A DNA stretch of 64,000 bases, taken from contig JBJXEW010000056.1 of NCBI GenBank assembly GCA_046156035.1, forward strand, positions 199,617-263,616, read 5' to 3'. Shown in pieces: positions 42,212 to 50,594 of the stretch. This stretch comes from JAEUIX01 sp046156035 (GTDB lineage: Bacteria; Planctomycetota; Phycisphaerae; Phycisphaerales; UBA1924). Position 1 is the first letter of the stretch. The number at the start of each line of letters is the position of its first letter. The position numbers were made by a program, and so were the translations under genes. Below the pieces are notes generated by a model. That model searched no databases and was not told where the DNA came from. It saw only the letters and a list, made by a program, of their open reading frames with translations.

Positions 42212-43159
42212 GTGAGTACCACCGAAACCAAACCGACCGTGCTGCTCATCGACGATGCCGTCGATGTTCACCGCCTGCTGCGCGTGCGGCTGAAGCACGA
42301 GCCGATCGAACTGGCCGACGCGTTCGGCGGCGAAGAGGGCCTGACGATGGCGAAGGCCACACGCCCCGGCACAATCCTGCTCGACCTCGACATGCCCGCG
42401 ATGGACGGCTTCCAGGTGCTGCGTGCGCTCAAGGCCACGCCCGCGCTGGCGGATGTGCCCGTGATCGTCCTGTCCGCCAACGCCGAGGCGGACGACAAGG
42501 TGACCGCGTTTGATCTTGGCGCTTCGGACTACGTTCACAAGAGCCTCACCAACCCGGGCGACGTGCTGGAACTCAAGGCCCGCCTGCGTGCCGCGCTGCG
42601 GCTGGACAGGCTCGTGCGCATGCTTGCCGAGCAGGCCAACGTGGACGGGCTCACGGGCCTGGGCAACCGCAAGTGCTTCGACCGGCGTTGGGCGCAGGAG
42701 GTGAGCGAGAATCAGCGCTATGCGCACCCGCTCTCATTGGCGATGTTCGACCTGGACCACTTCAAGTCGGTCAACGACACCTTCGGCCACCCGGCGGGCG
42801 ACGCGGTGCTGCAGGAGTTTGCCAAGGTGATCGCCGAAAACTGCCGCGCGACGGATATCCCGTGCCGCTTCGGCGGTGAGGAGTTCGTGCTGATCCTGCC
42901 GCACACGGCCCCGGCCGATGCGCACATGGTGGTGGAACGCATCCGCACCACGCTGGAGGCGAAGGTGTGGGCCAAGCACCCCGAGCGCACGATCACGGTC
43001 TCGATCGGCGTGGCGGGTGCACCCGGGGGCAGCGGGCCCCTGACGGCGGAGCAGTGGATCGCGATGGGCGACAAGGCCCTGTACGCGGCCAAGCACGGCG
43101 GGAGAAACCGCGTGGTGGTGGCAGACCCGATAGGGCTGGCGCTGGCCAAGGCGGGGTGA
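42212..43159 (+). CDS. Response regulator with diguanylate cyclase (REC-GGDEF)
   Basis: A 315-residue protein. Residues 8-125 form a CheY-like receiver with acidic pocket D14/D15, phosphoacceptor D58 in LLDLDMPAMDG and K110. Residues 145-310 are a GGDEF cyclase making c-di-GMP: GNRKCFDRRW, FDLDHFKSVNDTFGHPAGD and GGEEF at 221-225. An inhibitory I-site RATD (212-215) lies five residues before GGEEF, so product feedback is expected. The GTG at 42212 is the best start, since the upstream in-frame part is Arg/Ser-rich. With the Hpt protein it forms a likely phosphorelay. Confidence 0.92.
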   Translation: MSTTETKPTVLLIDDAVDVHRLLRVRLKHEPIELADAFGGEEGLTMAKATRPGTILLDLDMPAMDGFQVLRALKATPALADVPVIVLSANAEADDKVTAFDLGASDYVHKSLTNPGDVLELKARLRAALRLDRLVRMLAEQANVDGLTGLGNRKCFDRRWAQEVSENQRYAHPLSLAMFDLDHFKSVNDTFGHPAGDAVLQEFAKVIAENCRATDIPCRFGGEEFVLILPHTAPADAHMVVERIRTTLEAKVWAKHPERTITVSIGVAGAPGGSGPLTAEQWIAMGDKALYAAKHGGRNRVVVADPIGLALAKAG

Positions 43160-43183
43160 GGGGCCCGCGGCTCGCGTCGCGGC

Positions 43184-43666
43184 TCAGTCTTTCGCCTGGC
43201 GGTGGGCCTCGATCATCCACACACTCTTGTCGAGTTCGCCTGCGCTGCCCGTGAAGAGGTCGGCGGTGACTTTGTCCTCGTGCTTGTCAGCCGCGTCGAT
43301 GGCGGCGCGGTAGGCGGTGGCGAGTTGGGCGAGCACGGCCGCGAGGGCCTTGACGTGGTCGCGTCCGGAGGCGATGCCAGCGGGATACTCGGGGAGCGTG
43401 GTGGCCTTGGCCACCCGCCGCGCTGTGCCCGAGGCTGTGCCGCCCAGCGTGGTGAGACGCTCGGCGATCTCATCCGCGTGCTCGGCGAGTTGCGCGGCGA
43501 CTTTGTCAAACAGTTCGTGCAGCGAGATGAAACCCGGCCCCTTCACGTTCCAGTGGGCGTGCTTGGCCTGGGTGATGGCATCGATGGTGTCGAAGAGCCG
43601 GGCCTGGAGGAGTTCGACCATGGCCGCGCGGGTTTTTTTCGGCAACGTGTGAACGGTGTCGTGCAT
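43184..43666 (-). CDS. dps: Dps family ferritin-like DNA-protection protein
   Basis: A 160-residue Dps that oxidises and stores iron in a 12-mer and protects DNA. Ferroxidase ligands are present with exact spacing: H38, H50, D54, D65 and E69 (KHAHWNVKGPGFISLHELFD and HADEIAERL). The N-terminus MHDTVHTLPKKT is short. ATG 43666 is the start; upstream frame extends but gives a low-complexity stretch. Orientation is shared with the restriction-modification genes upstream, with a 156-bp gap. Confidence 0.92.
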   Translation of the reverse strand: MHDTVHTLPKKTRAAMVELLQARLFDTIDAITQAKHAHWNVKGPGFISLHELFDKVAAQLAEHADEIAERLTTLGGTASGTARRVAKATTLPEYPAGIASGRDHVKALAAVLAQLATAYRAAIDAADKHEDKVTADLFTGSAGELDKSVWMIEAHRQAKD

Positions 43667-43822
43667 GGCGGGGGAGGATATGCGGGCGTGGGGGCTGCCC
43701 CGGCGGGCAAGAATTTGGTGGGGGCGGCGTACTACGCCCTGGGGTGGGTGGCCACCCCTGAATGGCCCGAACACCCGTGAATCATGTGTCCGGTCCATTC
43801 GGCCCCCGGCACGCCGCATCGA

Positions 43823-44464
43823 TCAACCCTTGCCGCTGCTTTCGCCTTCCTCGTGGCCGTGCCCGTTCTTCGGGATCGGCTTTCCGTCACGCACGATGAC
43901 GTCGCTTCTGCGATACACCGCCGCGTCCTTCAACTTCTTGGCCGCTTGCTTGACGCCGAACGTGTGCGTGCGTCCGCCGCCGCGCTCGCCCGCTGTGCTC
44001 TTCTCGTATTTCCAATCGGCCTTGGTCAGGAAGACGACATCGACGCGCCAGATGATGACCGGCTTGCCCGCTTCGAGCGTCTGGGTCGGATCGACGAGGT
44101 AGCGCCAGATGATGTACCAGCCGGGGTGGTCGTAATGCGACTGGATCGCCCAGGGACGCTTGCTGCCCTTGCTCTCAAGCGAGTCCTGGGGCGTGAGTTT
44201 CTTGCCCGAGCCCCGGCGGCAGAGGTCGGGGAAGCGCTGCTGCGCGGTGTCAGAGTGCTTGTGCTTCTCGTAGTTGCTGACAGAATCAAGGGCTTTGGTG
44301 CCGAAGATGCCGACGATGGCGCTGAACACGTTGGCCTGCTCGTGGTAGATCTCCACGAGTTCGGCCAGTTCCTTCTCCACATAGTCCACAGCGCGGCGAA
44401 CGGCCGCGAGTTCAAGGCCCGGCGGAAGGGGGACCGAAGCGTTGAAGTCACTCTTGGTGGCCAT
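43823..44464 (-). CDS. Candidate type II restriction endonuclease (PD-(D/E)xK)
   Basis: A 213-residue soluble protein without a named family in my reading. It overlaps the 3' end of a DNA methyltransferase by 17 bp and is therefore the probable cognate nuclease. The sequence contains PD at 79-80, and ESK at 97-99, i.e. PD-x16-E-S-K, the PD-(D/E)xK nuclease signature, followed by hydrophobic strands WYIIWRYLVD and PVIIWRVDVVFL typical of the core sheet. The N-terminal half is helical (VDYVEKELAELVEIYHEQANVF). ATG 44464 has GGGGAG upstream. Alternative: a fold-unrelated accessory protein. Confidence 0.6.
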   Translation of the reverse strand: MATKSDFNASVPLPPGLELAAVRRAVDYVEKELAELVEIYHEQANVFSAIVGIFGTKALDSVSNYEKHKHSDTAQQRFPDLCRRGSGKKLTPQDSLESKGSKRPWAIQSHYDHPGWYIIWRYLVDPTQTLEAGKPVIIWRVDVVFLTKADWKYEKSTAGERGGGRTHTFGVKQAAKKLKDAAVYRRSDVIVRDGKPIPKNGHGHEEGESSGKG

Positions 44465-45428
44465 TCTGCTCCCCGCTGTTCCCATTCCCGGCCTTCACGA
44501 CAAGTTCGGCGAGGCGGGGCACGGCCTTCATCGCCATCTGGTAATACTCCGCCGTGCGCTCGATGCCGATGCTGTCGAGGCCCATGGCGGAGGCGGCCGC
44601 GATGGTGGAGCCGGAGCCCATGAAGGGATCGAGGATCACGCCCGTTGCGAGCGGGAGCGCAGCGCGGACGAGTTGGCGCATGAGGGCCTGGGGCTTGAGG
44701 GAAGGGTGGGGGGCGAGGGTGCGTTCGATGCCGCGGGCGGGGGAGGCGTGCAGGAGGTCCTTGAAGGGCTCGGTGGGCGAGATGCGGCGCAGGCCGCCGG
44801 TCTTCCATTTGCGGAGGTTGTCTTGCACGCGGCCCTCGCAGGGCTTGCGGAAGAGGCCCCAGGGCTCCCAGCAGGACTTGGGCATGACGGAAACTTCGTC
44901 AAACTCCTCGTGGGCGTTCTTCGGGCGATCGCCGCCGCGGAGCGTGTGGACGACGCGGATGATCTCGCCCCGCTTTTCGAAACCGGCGGCGATGAAGGGC
45001 TCGTAGACGAGGTAGGAGACGAGGGGGTTGGTGGCGATGAAGACATGTGCCCCGGGCACAAGCACGGGGTAAAGCCGGGCGGCGAGTTGGCGGAAGAAGT
45101 CGCGGAGTTGGGCGCGATCGGACTCCCGCAGCGTCGTGAATCGGGGCAAGGGGCTTCGCTGGTGCCCGTCGAAGGACGGGGGGATGCGCCAAACTCCGCC
45201 CTTGCCGGACTTGAGCTTGGCGAGTTCGTTGGGTTCGTATTCGACGAGGCCGTAGGGCGGGTCGGTGACAACGGCGTGGATGGAGTTCGCCGGGGCCTTC
45301 GCGAGCCAGTCGAGGGCATCGGCGTGCACGAGGTCAACGTGCCCGAAACCCGCGGCGTCGCGCAGACGCGGGAGCAGGCCCACGTGGGAATTCAGATGCT
45401 GGATCGGTTTGTGCTTCCTGGCGAGCAT
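44448..45428 (-). CDS. Site-specific DNA methyltransferase (N4/N6 type)
   Basis: A 326-residue modification enzyme transferring methyl groups from S-adenosylmethionine to an exocyclic amino group of adenine or cytosine. Catalytic motif IV TDPPYG is at 55-60 and the SAM-binding motif I DPFMGSGST at 267-275, so DPPY precedes FxGxG (beta class order). HPSLKPQALMRQLVRA before motif I is also characteristic. The target sequence cannot be read from the protein. It is followed by the candidate nuclease with a 17-bp overlap. Confidence 0.88.
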   Translation of the reverse strand: MLARKHKPIQHLNSHVGLLPRLRDAAGFGHVDLVHADALDWLAKAPANSIHAVVTDPPYGLVEYEPNELAKLKSGKGGVWRIPPSFDGHQRSPLPRFTTLRESDRAQLRDFFRQLAARLYPVLVPGAHVFIATNPLVSYLVYEPFIAAGFEKRGEIIRVVHTLRGGDRPKNAHEEFDEVSVMPKSCWEPWGLFRKPCEGRVQDNLRKWKTGGLRRISPTEPFKDLLHASPARGIERTLAPHPSLKPQALMRQLVRAALPLATGVILDPFMGSGSTIAAASAMGLDSIGIERTAEYYQMAMKAVPRLAELVVKAGNGNSGEQNGHQE

Positions 45429-45481
45429 CGGTGGCAGGGTACCACCCTTTGCGGTGCAAGGCGGGGCGAGATACGCGCGCG

Positions 45482-46045
45482 TCAGACTGTCACGCCGATC
45501 GGCTGCGGGCGCACCTGGTGGCTGGGGGCCACCGCCAGGCCCAGGCCCACGCGCTTGCCGCCCTGGAAGCGCGGCGGGATGCCCTCGCTATCCACGATCC
45601 GCTGGATGGCCATGATGCCCTCGATGAGTTGTTCGGGGCGCGGCGGGCACCCGGGCACATACACATCGACGGGGATGTACTGGTCCACACCCTGGACCAC
45701 GGCGTAGGTGTCGAAGACGCCGCCCGTGCTCGCGCACGCGCCCATGCTGATGACCCACTTGGGCTCGGCCATCTGCAGGTAGATGCGCTGGAGCACCGGC
45801 ATGGTCTTGATGCTCACGCGGCCCGCGACAATCAGCAGGTCGCTCTGGCGCGGGCTGAAGCGCACGGCCTCGGCGCCGAAGCGGGCCACGTCGTAGCGGC
45901 TGCACGCCGTCGCCATGAGTTCGATGCCGCAGCAGGCGGTGGCGAAGGGCATGGGAAACAGGCTGGAGCGGCGTGCCCAGTTGATGACGCGGCGCAGTTG
46001 CGTGGTGAGGAACGTGTCAACGGGGAGCGAGGCTTCGAGGCCCAT
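45482..46045 (-). CDS. nuoB: NADH-quinone oxidoreductase subunit B
   Basis: NuoB holds the N2 [4Fe-4S] cluster, the last in the chain to quinone in complex I. Its four Cys ligands are present: C38 and C39 (ATACCGIELMATACSRYDVARFG region, first two in ACCGIE), C104 (SMGACASTGG) and C133 (YVPGCPPRPEQL). Length is 187 residues, near the usual 160-220. ATG 46045 starts just before the conserved region. No other nuo gene is in the window, so this copy is separated from its operon. Confidence 0.93.
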   Translation of the reverse strand: MGLEASLPVDTFLTTQLRRVINWARRSSLFPMPFATACCGIELMATACSRYDVARFGAEAVRFSPRQSDLLIVAGRVSIKTMPVLQRIYLQMAEPKWVISMGACASTGGVFDTYAVVQGVDQYIPVDVYVPGCPPRPEQLIEGIMAIQRIVDSEGIPPRFQGGKRVGLGLAVAPSHQVRPQPIGVTV

Positions 46046-46095
46046 GCGTGAGTTCCGTGTGGGGGGCGTGCGGGGGCGTGAAGACGTGCGCCGGC

Positions 46096-46344
46096 TTAGG
46101 GGTTGCTGCGCCTCATCGTCTGCTGCGGACCGAAGATCCAGTTGTCGAGTTCGCCGCTCTCCTGATACGGGTCTTCGGTCTGGATGGCCTCGGAGCCGAA
46201 GCCTTGGGCGGAGATTGTGCGGGTGTAGCACCCGCCGGAGCAGGCGAGTGCGAGCGCGGTCACCCCGAGGCCCGCACACGCGGCGATGCGCGACGGCCAC
46301 GGGCGGTAGCGGGTCAAGGCGTACTCAACGGTGTTCGCGGTCAT
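46096..46344 (-). CDS. Small exported lipoprotein-like protein
   Basis: An 82-residue protein. A basic N-terminus and hydrophobic stretch (RIAACAGLGVTALALACSGGC) form a signal sequence with a possible lipobox ending in LAC or SGGC, then a short mature tail YTRTISAQGFGSEAIQTEDP. No family recognised. Its ATG overlaps the stop of the YihY-type gene by four bases (ATGA), so it is likely co-translated with it. It lies 50 bp ahead of nuoB. Confidence 0.6.
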   Translation of the reverse strand: MTANTVEYALTRYRPWPSRIAACAGLGVTALALACSGGCYTRTISAQGFGSEAIQTEDPYQESGELDNWIFGPQQTMRRSNP

Positions 46345-47939
46345 GAGTGCGAGGCTCCGGGGGCGGTGAGGCTGGGTGCAACCGGGTCAAGGGTAGCGGC
46401 CTGCCCCTCCGCGGTGGGCCTGCCGGCCGGCGGACGGGGCTGCCGCGGGGTGGCGAGCGAGGCCAGGGTTACGCCCTCAACGGCGTCGAGTTGGGCGGCA
46501 CGGATGCGTGCGATCAGTGCGCCGCCTGCGCCCGGACCGATGGGGCCCGAGAGTTCCTGACCGACGGCGACCACATCACGCACGAGGATGACATCTGGCG
46601 GGCGTGAGAGGGCGTAGCCGGCTTCGCGGCCGTCGGTGGCGACACGGTGCACGAGGCCCGCCTGTTCGAGGCGTCGGAGCAAGAGCCGCGTGGTGGTTTC
46701 GTCAAGGCCTGCGCTGTCGGCGAGGCGCTCGAGGCGTGCCGGGCGACCCTTGGCGAAGGCCTCAGCCACTGCGGTGGCGACCGTCACGCTGCGGGCGGGT
46801 TCGATCCATGAGCCCCCCAGGCCGGAGCCGCCCACTCCACCGCCCCGGATGGCGGCAAGGAGCAGACCATGCTTGCCGTGCTGCATGAGGAAACTGACGC
46901 GCAGGCCGAAGAGGACGATGAACCAGGTGATGTAGACCCAGAGAAGGAACAGTGGCAGCAGGGCCAGAGAGGAGTAGAGCGCGTTGTAGTTCTCTGGGCG
47001 GACGAACCTCTGGAAGCCGAACTTGGCCAGTTCGAGCAGGAGGCCGGCGGTGAAGGCGCCGCCCAGGGCCGGCAGGAAGCGCACGCTCGTGTTGGGGACC
47101 GTGATGTAAAGCACCAGCAGCAGGGTGGCGCTGATGGTGACAGTCGAGACATACTTGGCGATCACCATGAGGTAAGGGGCGAGGGCTTCGCCGCCCACGC
47201 CCGCCGCGCCGATCGCCTGCTTGGTGAGCAGGTCGCCGACGTAGAAACTGGCGTAGACCATGAGCGGTCCGGCGGAGACCATCATCCAGTATTGCAGGAG
47301 GCGGCGGGGCCAACTGCGCCCGCGCGGGGCGTTGTAGATGTAGTTGAAACTCGACTCGATGTCGACGAGGAGCGAGATGGCGGCGTAGATCAGCGTGGCC
47401 GCGCTGACGATGCCGATGGCACCGAAGTTGATGGAGTTGAAGTTGCTGACGATGCCGGTCATCCAGGCCTCGACGGATTGCTGGCCGGCGGAGATGTCGG
47501 AGAGGCCGGTCTGGTACAGGGCCTTGGAGAGGAGTTCCTTGAGGCGGGTCTCGCTGTCGGCCAGCAGGCGCATCATCACGAAGGCGAGCACCATGATGGG
47601 GATGATGCTGAAAATCGTGCGATAGGCCAGCGCGGCCGCCATGCGCGGGATGGAGTCCTGTCCGAGCCACGCGAACACCCTCGCCGTGAGCGCGTCGAGC
47701 GCCTGCATGGGGCCGCGCGGCTGGTCGTAGGGGTCCAGCACGCCCCGGGGGGGGGCGGGGGAGGTGGCGGTGGTGGGGGGACCCTCGCCGTCATCTGCCG
47801 GCGGCGCGGTGGGCACAACGGGCGAGTCCATGCCCGTGCCGAGCAGCGGCGCGACGGCGGATGGCGGGATGGAGGCCTCAGCGGGCGACGCGGGAAGGCT
47901 TGCCGCGGGGTCGCTCGTGGGCTTGCCGTTGTCAGCCAC
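46341..47939 (-). CDS. YihY/BrkB-family membrane protein with C-terminal winged-helix region
   Basis: A 532-residue protein. After a Pro/Ala-rich N-terminus (to about residue 85) come six membrane helices of the YihY (formerly RNase BN) family: RMAAALAYRTIFSIIPIMVLAF, SLLVDIESSFNYIYN, RRLLQYWMMVSAGPLMVY, PNTSVRFLPALGGAFTAGLLLE and YSSLALLPLFLLWVYITWFIVLFG. The last 150 residues hold a winged-helix-like segment (ARLERLADSAGLDETTTRLL, RRLEQAGLVHR). Role unknown. GTG 47939 overlaps the end of the pseudouridine synthase gene by eight bases. Confidence 0.82.
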   Translation of the reverse strand: MADNGKPTSDPAASLPASPAEASIPPSAVAPLLGTGMDSPVVPTAPPADDGEGPPTTATSPAPPRGVLDPYDQPRGPMQALDALTARVFAWLGQDSIPRMAAALAYRTIFSIIPIMVLAFVMMRLLADSETRLKELLSKALYQTGLSDISAGQQSVEAWMTGIVSNFNSINFGAIGIVSAATLIYAAISLLVDIESSFNYIYNAPRGRSWPRRLLQYWMMVSAGPLMVYASFYVGDLLTKQAIGAAGVGGEALAPYLMVIAKYVSTVTISATLLLVLYITVPNTSVRFLPALGGAFTAGLLLELAKFGFQRFVRPENYNALYSSLALLPLFLLWVYITWFIVLFGLRVSFLMQHGKHGLLLAAIRGGGVGGSGLGGSWIEPARSVTVATAVAEAFAKGRPARLERLADSAGLDETTTRLLLRRLEQAGLVHRVATDGREAGYALSRPPDVILVRDVVAVGQELSGPIGPGAGGALIARIRAAQLDAVEGVTLASLATPRQPRPPAGRPTAEGQAATLDPVAPSLTAPGASHS

Positions 47940-48918
47940 GGGCGGCCTCCTGAGCGGGCGCGCCGTGCGCCACACCGGAAGGTTGTTTGGCAGCCGGGGA
48001 ACCGGGTTTCGACTTGGGCCCGACGATGCCGCAGGCCTGGCGCAGGGCCTTGATCTCGGCCGTGTCGAGTTCTCGCCAGCGGCCCAGGCCCACGCCGCGC
48101 AGGGCGAGGGGCCCGATGCCGACGCGGGCGAGTTTCACCACACGCAGGCCGGCCTCGGAGAGCATGTCGGGCACGCTGCGGGGGCCGGCATCCACGAGCC
48201 GCACTTCGAGCACGGTCTTGTCTTCGTGCACGCGCGAGAGCGAGACGGCGATGTGGCCGGGCTTGCGCACCGAGCGGGCCATGGTGCGGCGCGGACCCCA
48301 GCCGGTGGGGGTCTCCTCCGCGGCGCGCTCGTGCGCGGCCCGCTGCTGCTTGGAGTTCATGCCGCGCTCAATATCAGCAACGAAGGCGGCATCGATCACG
48401 CCCTTGACGTGGGCGAGATAGATTTTTTCAATGGCGTGGCTGGGGTGCGTGAGCCGGTTGGCCATCTCACCGTCGTTCGTCAGCAGCACCAGCCCGGAGC
48501 AGTGGAAGTCGAGGCGCCCCACAGGGAACAGGCGTGCTGCGGCGGGGTGCTGCACCATGTCCATCACGGTGCGGCGGCCTCCCTCATCGCGTGTGGTGCT
48601 GAGCACACGCGCTGGCTTGTGCAGCATGATGTAGGTGGAGCCGGAGAGTTCGCCGGCAAGCCCCGCGTGGTGGCCCTGGCCGCGCGGCTTGCTGCGCGGC
48701 AGGCCGCGCCCGTCCACCACCACATGGTCGGTGGTCGGATCGACGAAGACGGGGAGCGTGCGCACCACGGTGCCGTTCACCTCCACGCGGCCCTGAGTGA
48801 TCATCTCCTCGCACACGCGCCGCGCGGCAACGCCCGCGGCGGCGAGCACGCGCTGCAGACGGACTTTGCCGGTCGCCGGGGCGGAGTGGGCGGGGTCGTT
48901 GTGTGGGGCGCGTGGCAC
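47932..48918 (-). CDS. rluB: RluB/RsuA-family pseudouridine synthase
   Basis: A 328-residue enzyme isomerising uridine to pseudouridine in 23S rRNA. The N-terminal S4 RNA-binding domain is VRLQRVLAAAGVAARRVCEEMITQGRVEVNG. The catalytic Asp lies in FPVGRLDFHCSGLVLLTNDGEMA. Additional family blocks: THPSHAIEKIYLAHVKG and RLVDAGPRSVPDMLSEAGLRVVKLARVGIGPL. The C-terminus is Lys/Pro/Ala-rich. GTG 48918 is the most likely start because it gives a short leader before the S4 domain. Confidence 0.9.
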   Translation of the reverse strand: MPRAPHNDPAHSAPATGKVRLQRVLAAAGVAARRVCEEMITQGRVEVNGTVVRTLPVFVDPTTDHVVVDGRGLPRSKPRGQGHHAGLAGELSGSTYIMLHKPARVLSTTRDEGGRRTVMDMVQHPAAARLFPVGRLDFHCSGLVLLTNDGEMANRLTHPSHAIEKIYLAHVKGVIDAAFVADIERGMNSKQQRAAHERAAEETPTGWGPRRTMARSVRKPGHIAVSLSRVHEDKTVLEVRLVDAGPRSVPDMLSEAGLRVVKLARVGIGPLALRGVGLGRWRELDTAEIKALRQACGIVGPKSKPGSPAAKQPSGVAHGAPAQEAARG

Positions 48919-48971
48919 GGCCCATTGTACGTCGCGGGGAGTGATGGCCTCGTGCGCGTGCCGCGCGGGGG

Positions 48972-49985
48972 CTATTTGACTGTGAGGACGATCTTGCCGC
49001 GCGTGCGGCCGGTCTGGCTCTGCTCGAAGGCCTTGGCGATGTCGGCGAGGGGGAAGGTGGCGCTGACGTGGGGCTTGACCTTGCCCGTGTCGATGAACGC
49101 GGCGAGTTCGGCAAGTTGCTTGCCGCTGGGCTTGACGAGAATGCCCGCCCCTGTGGCCCCGCGGGCCTGGAGTTTGGCCTGATCCGGCGGGCCCACGATG
49201 GAGACGAGGAACCCGCCGGGCTTGAGGACCTGGTAGGAGCGTTCGAGCGTGTCGCCGCCGATGGGGTCGAGGACGATGTCCACGTCCTTGGCGATGTCCT
49301 CGAACTTGGCGGCCTTGTAGTCGATGGCGATGTCGGCACCGAGTTCTTTGAGGAACGACTGGTTCGTTTCGGATGCCGTGGCGATGACCTTGGCGCCCTG
49401 GGCCTTGGCGATCTGCACGGCGAAGTGGCCGACACCTCCGGCGCCGGCGTGGATGAGAACGGTCTGGCCGGGCTGGAGTTTGGCGGTGTCGATGAGCGCC
49501 TGCCACGCGGTGAGCGCGGCGAGGGGCACCGCGGCCGCCTGCATGTGGTCCAGCGATTTGGGCTTGAGCGCGAGTTCGGATTCGGGGATGGAGGCGTACT
49601 CGGCGAAGGCCCCGCCGCGCTGGAGGGAGAGGTAGGCGAAAACCTCGTCGCCGACCTTGAACCCAGCGACTTTGTCGCCGACGGCTTCGACGATGCCGCT
49701 GACATCCTGGCCGAGCGTGGCGGGCGGCTTGGGCGCGAAGCCCGCGAGCATCCCCTGCTGGATCTTCCAGTCCACCGGGTTCACGCCCGCGGCGTGCACC
49801 CGGACGAGGACATCCGAAAGCCCGACGGTGGGACGGGGGACCTCTTCGACCTTGAGCAGTTCCGGCCCGCCGTACGCGGAGATGCGTGCCGCCCTCATGG
49901 TGGGTTCAGCGGCGATTGCGTGCGCGGCCGTGGCGGCCACAAGCATGCACGCGATGGCGAGTGTCGGGCGCAGGGAGAGGGTCAT
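48972..49985 (-). CDS. Exported quinone-oxidoreductase-like MDR protein
   Basis: A 337-residue zinc-independent medium-chain dehydrogenase/reductase of the NADPH:quinone oxidoreductase group. The core is typical: GVNPVDWKIQQGML, GQDVSGIVEAVGDKV, the cofactor motif GAGGVGHFAVQIAKA and IDYKAAKF. Unusually it begins with MTLSLRPTLAIACMLVAATAAHAIAAE, a signal peptide with a good cleavage site, implying export of an NAD(P)H-dependent fold outside the cytoplasm. Export would require Tat or NADPH availability; this remains open. Neighbours are unrelated. Confidence 0.82.
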   Translation of the reverse strand: MTLSLRPTLAIACMLVAATAAHAIAAEPTMRAARISAYGGPELLKVEEVPRPTVGLSDVLVRVHAAGVNPVDWKIQQGMLAGFAPKPPATLGQDVSGIVEAVGDKVAGFKVGDEVFAYLSLQRGGAFAEYASIPESELALKPKSLDHMQAAAVPLAALTAWQALIDTAKLQPGQTVLIHAGAGGVGHFAVQIAKAQGAKVIATASETNQSFLKELGADIAIDYKAAKFEDIAKDVDIVLDPIGGDTLERSYQVLKPGGFLVSIVGPPDQAKLQARGATGAGILVKPSGKQLAELAAFIDTGKVKPHVSATFPLADIAKAFEQSQTGRTRGKIVLTVK

Positions 49986-50029
49986 GGGTTTCTCCGAAAC
50001 AGATGGAGCAGCGCGGAGAGCGGACGATG

Positions 50030-50515
50030 CTACTTCTTCGTGGTTCGTACCGCCGCGGGCTTGCGAAGTTTCACGGCCGCGATGCAGGCCTTCAGGCGGC
50101 GATCGCGGGTCTCGGGCTTCTTGGCCCCGGTGTAGGCCTCCACGTACTCGCGGCGGTGCGTGAAACTCATGGCCTCGAACCGGTCGAGCACACCCGCTTT
50201 CTTGAGGGCAGCCTTCATGTCCTTGGGAAGCCCGACTTCACGGGGCTTGTCGTCGGCCGTGAGCGTGACTTCCACACGCTGCCCGGGCTTCACGCCGGCG
50301 CCGTCCTGGTGAGACTGGCGTAGCGGCACGAAGGTGTCGCCGCACATGCGGAAGATCGTGGACCGGAAGGTGTAGCCGTTGAGACCGACGAGCACGGGCG
50401 CCCGCACCTTACCGAAGACCTCCTTGGGGTCAAACGGCACGCTGATCGCCGACATGCGGGTGCCCCCGTCGCCATCAACCCCCAGCCGCGTGGTGAACGT
50501 GCGCGAGACCGCCAT
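50030..50515 (-). CDS. YdeI/DUF1905-type protein
   Basis: A 161-residue protein with an N-terminal DUF1905 beta-barrel part (SAISVPFDPKEVFGKVRAPVLVGLNGYTFRSTIF) and a C-terminal YdeI/OmpD-associated region (DMKAALKKAGVLDRFEAMSFTHRREYVEAYTGAKKPETRDRR, shown in parts). YdeI-like proteins are linked to stress and bacteriocin tolerance; the biochemical role is unknown. ATG 50515 is the natural start. It is divergent from the large ResB-like gene. Confidence 0.82.
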   Translation of the reverse strand: MAVSRTFTTRLGVDGDGGTRMSAISVPFDPKEVFGKVRAPVLVGLNGYTFRSTIFRMCGDTFVPLRQSHQDGAGVKPGQRVEVTLTADDKPREVGLPKDMKAALKKAGVLDRFEAMSFTHRREYVEAYTGAKKPETRDRRLKACIAAVKLRKPAAVRTTKK

Positions 50516-50594
50516 GACGTGCTCCTTTGGCCGCGCCGCGGCGGCGGCATGTCCCGAGGATACGCCCGCGCGACAACCGCTAACATGGGGCCGC

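Noticed and set aside
46096..46344. Extended N-terminus of nuoB reaching into the small lipoprotein gene
   Set aside because: The nuoB frame upstream of 46045 is low-complexity and overlaps a gene with its own ATGA junction; NuoB length is already normal.
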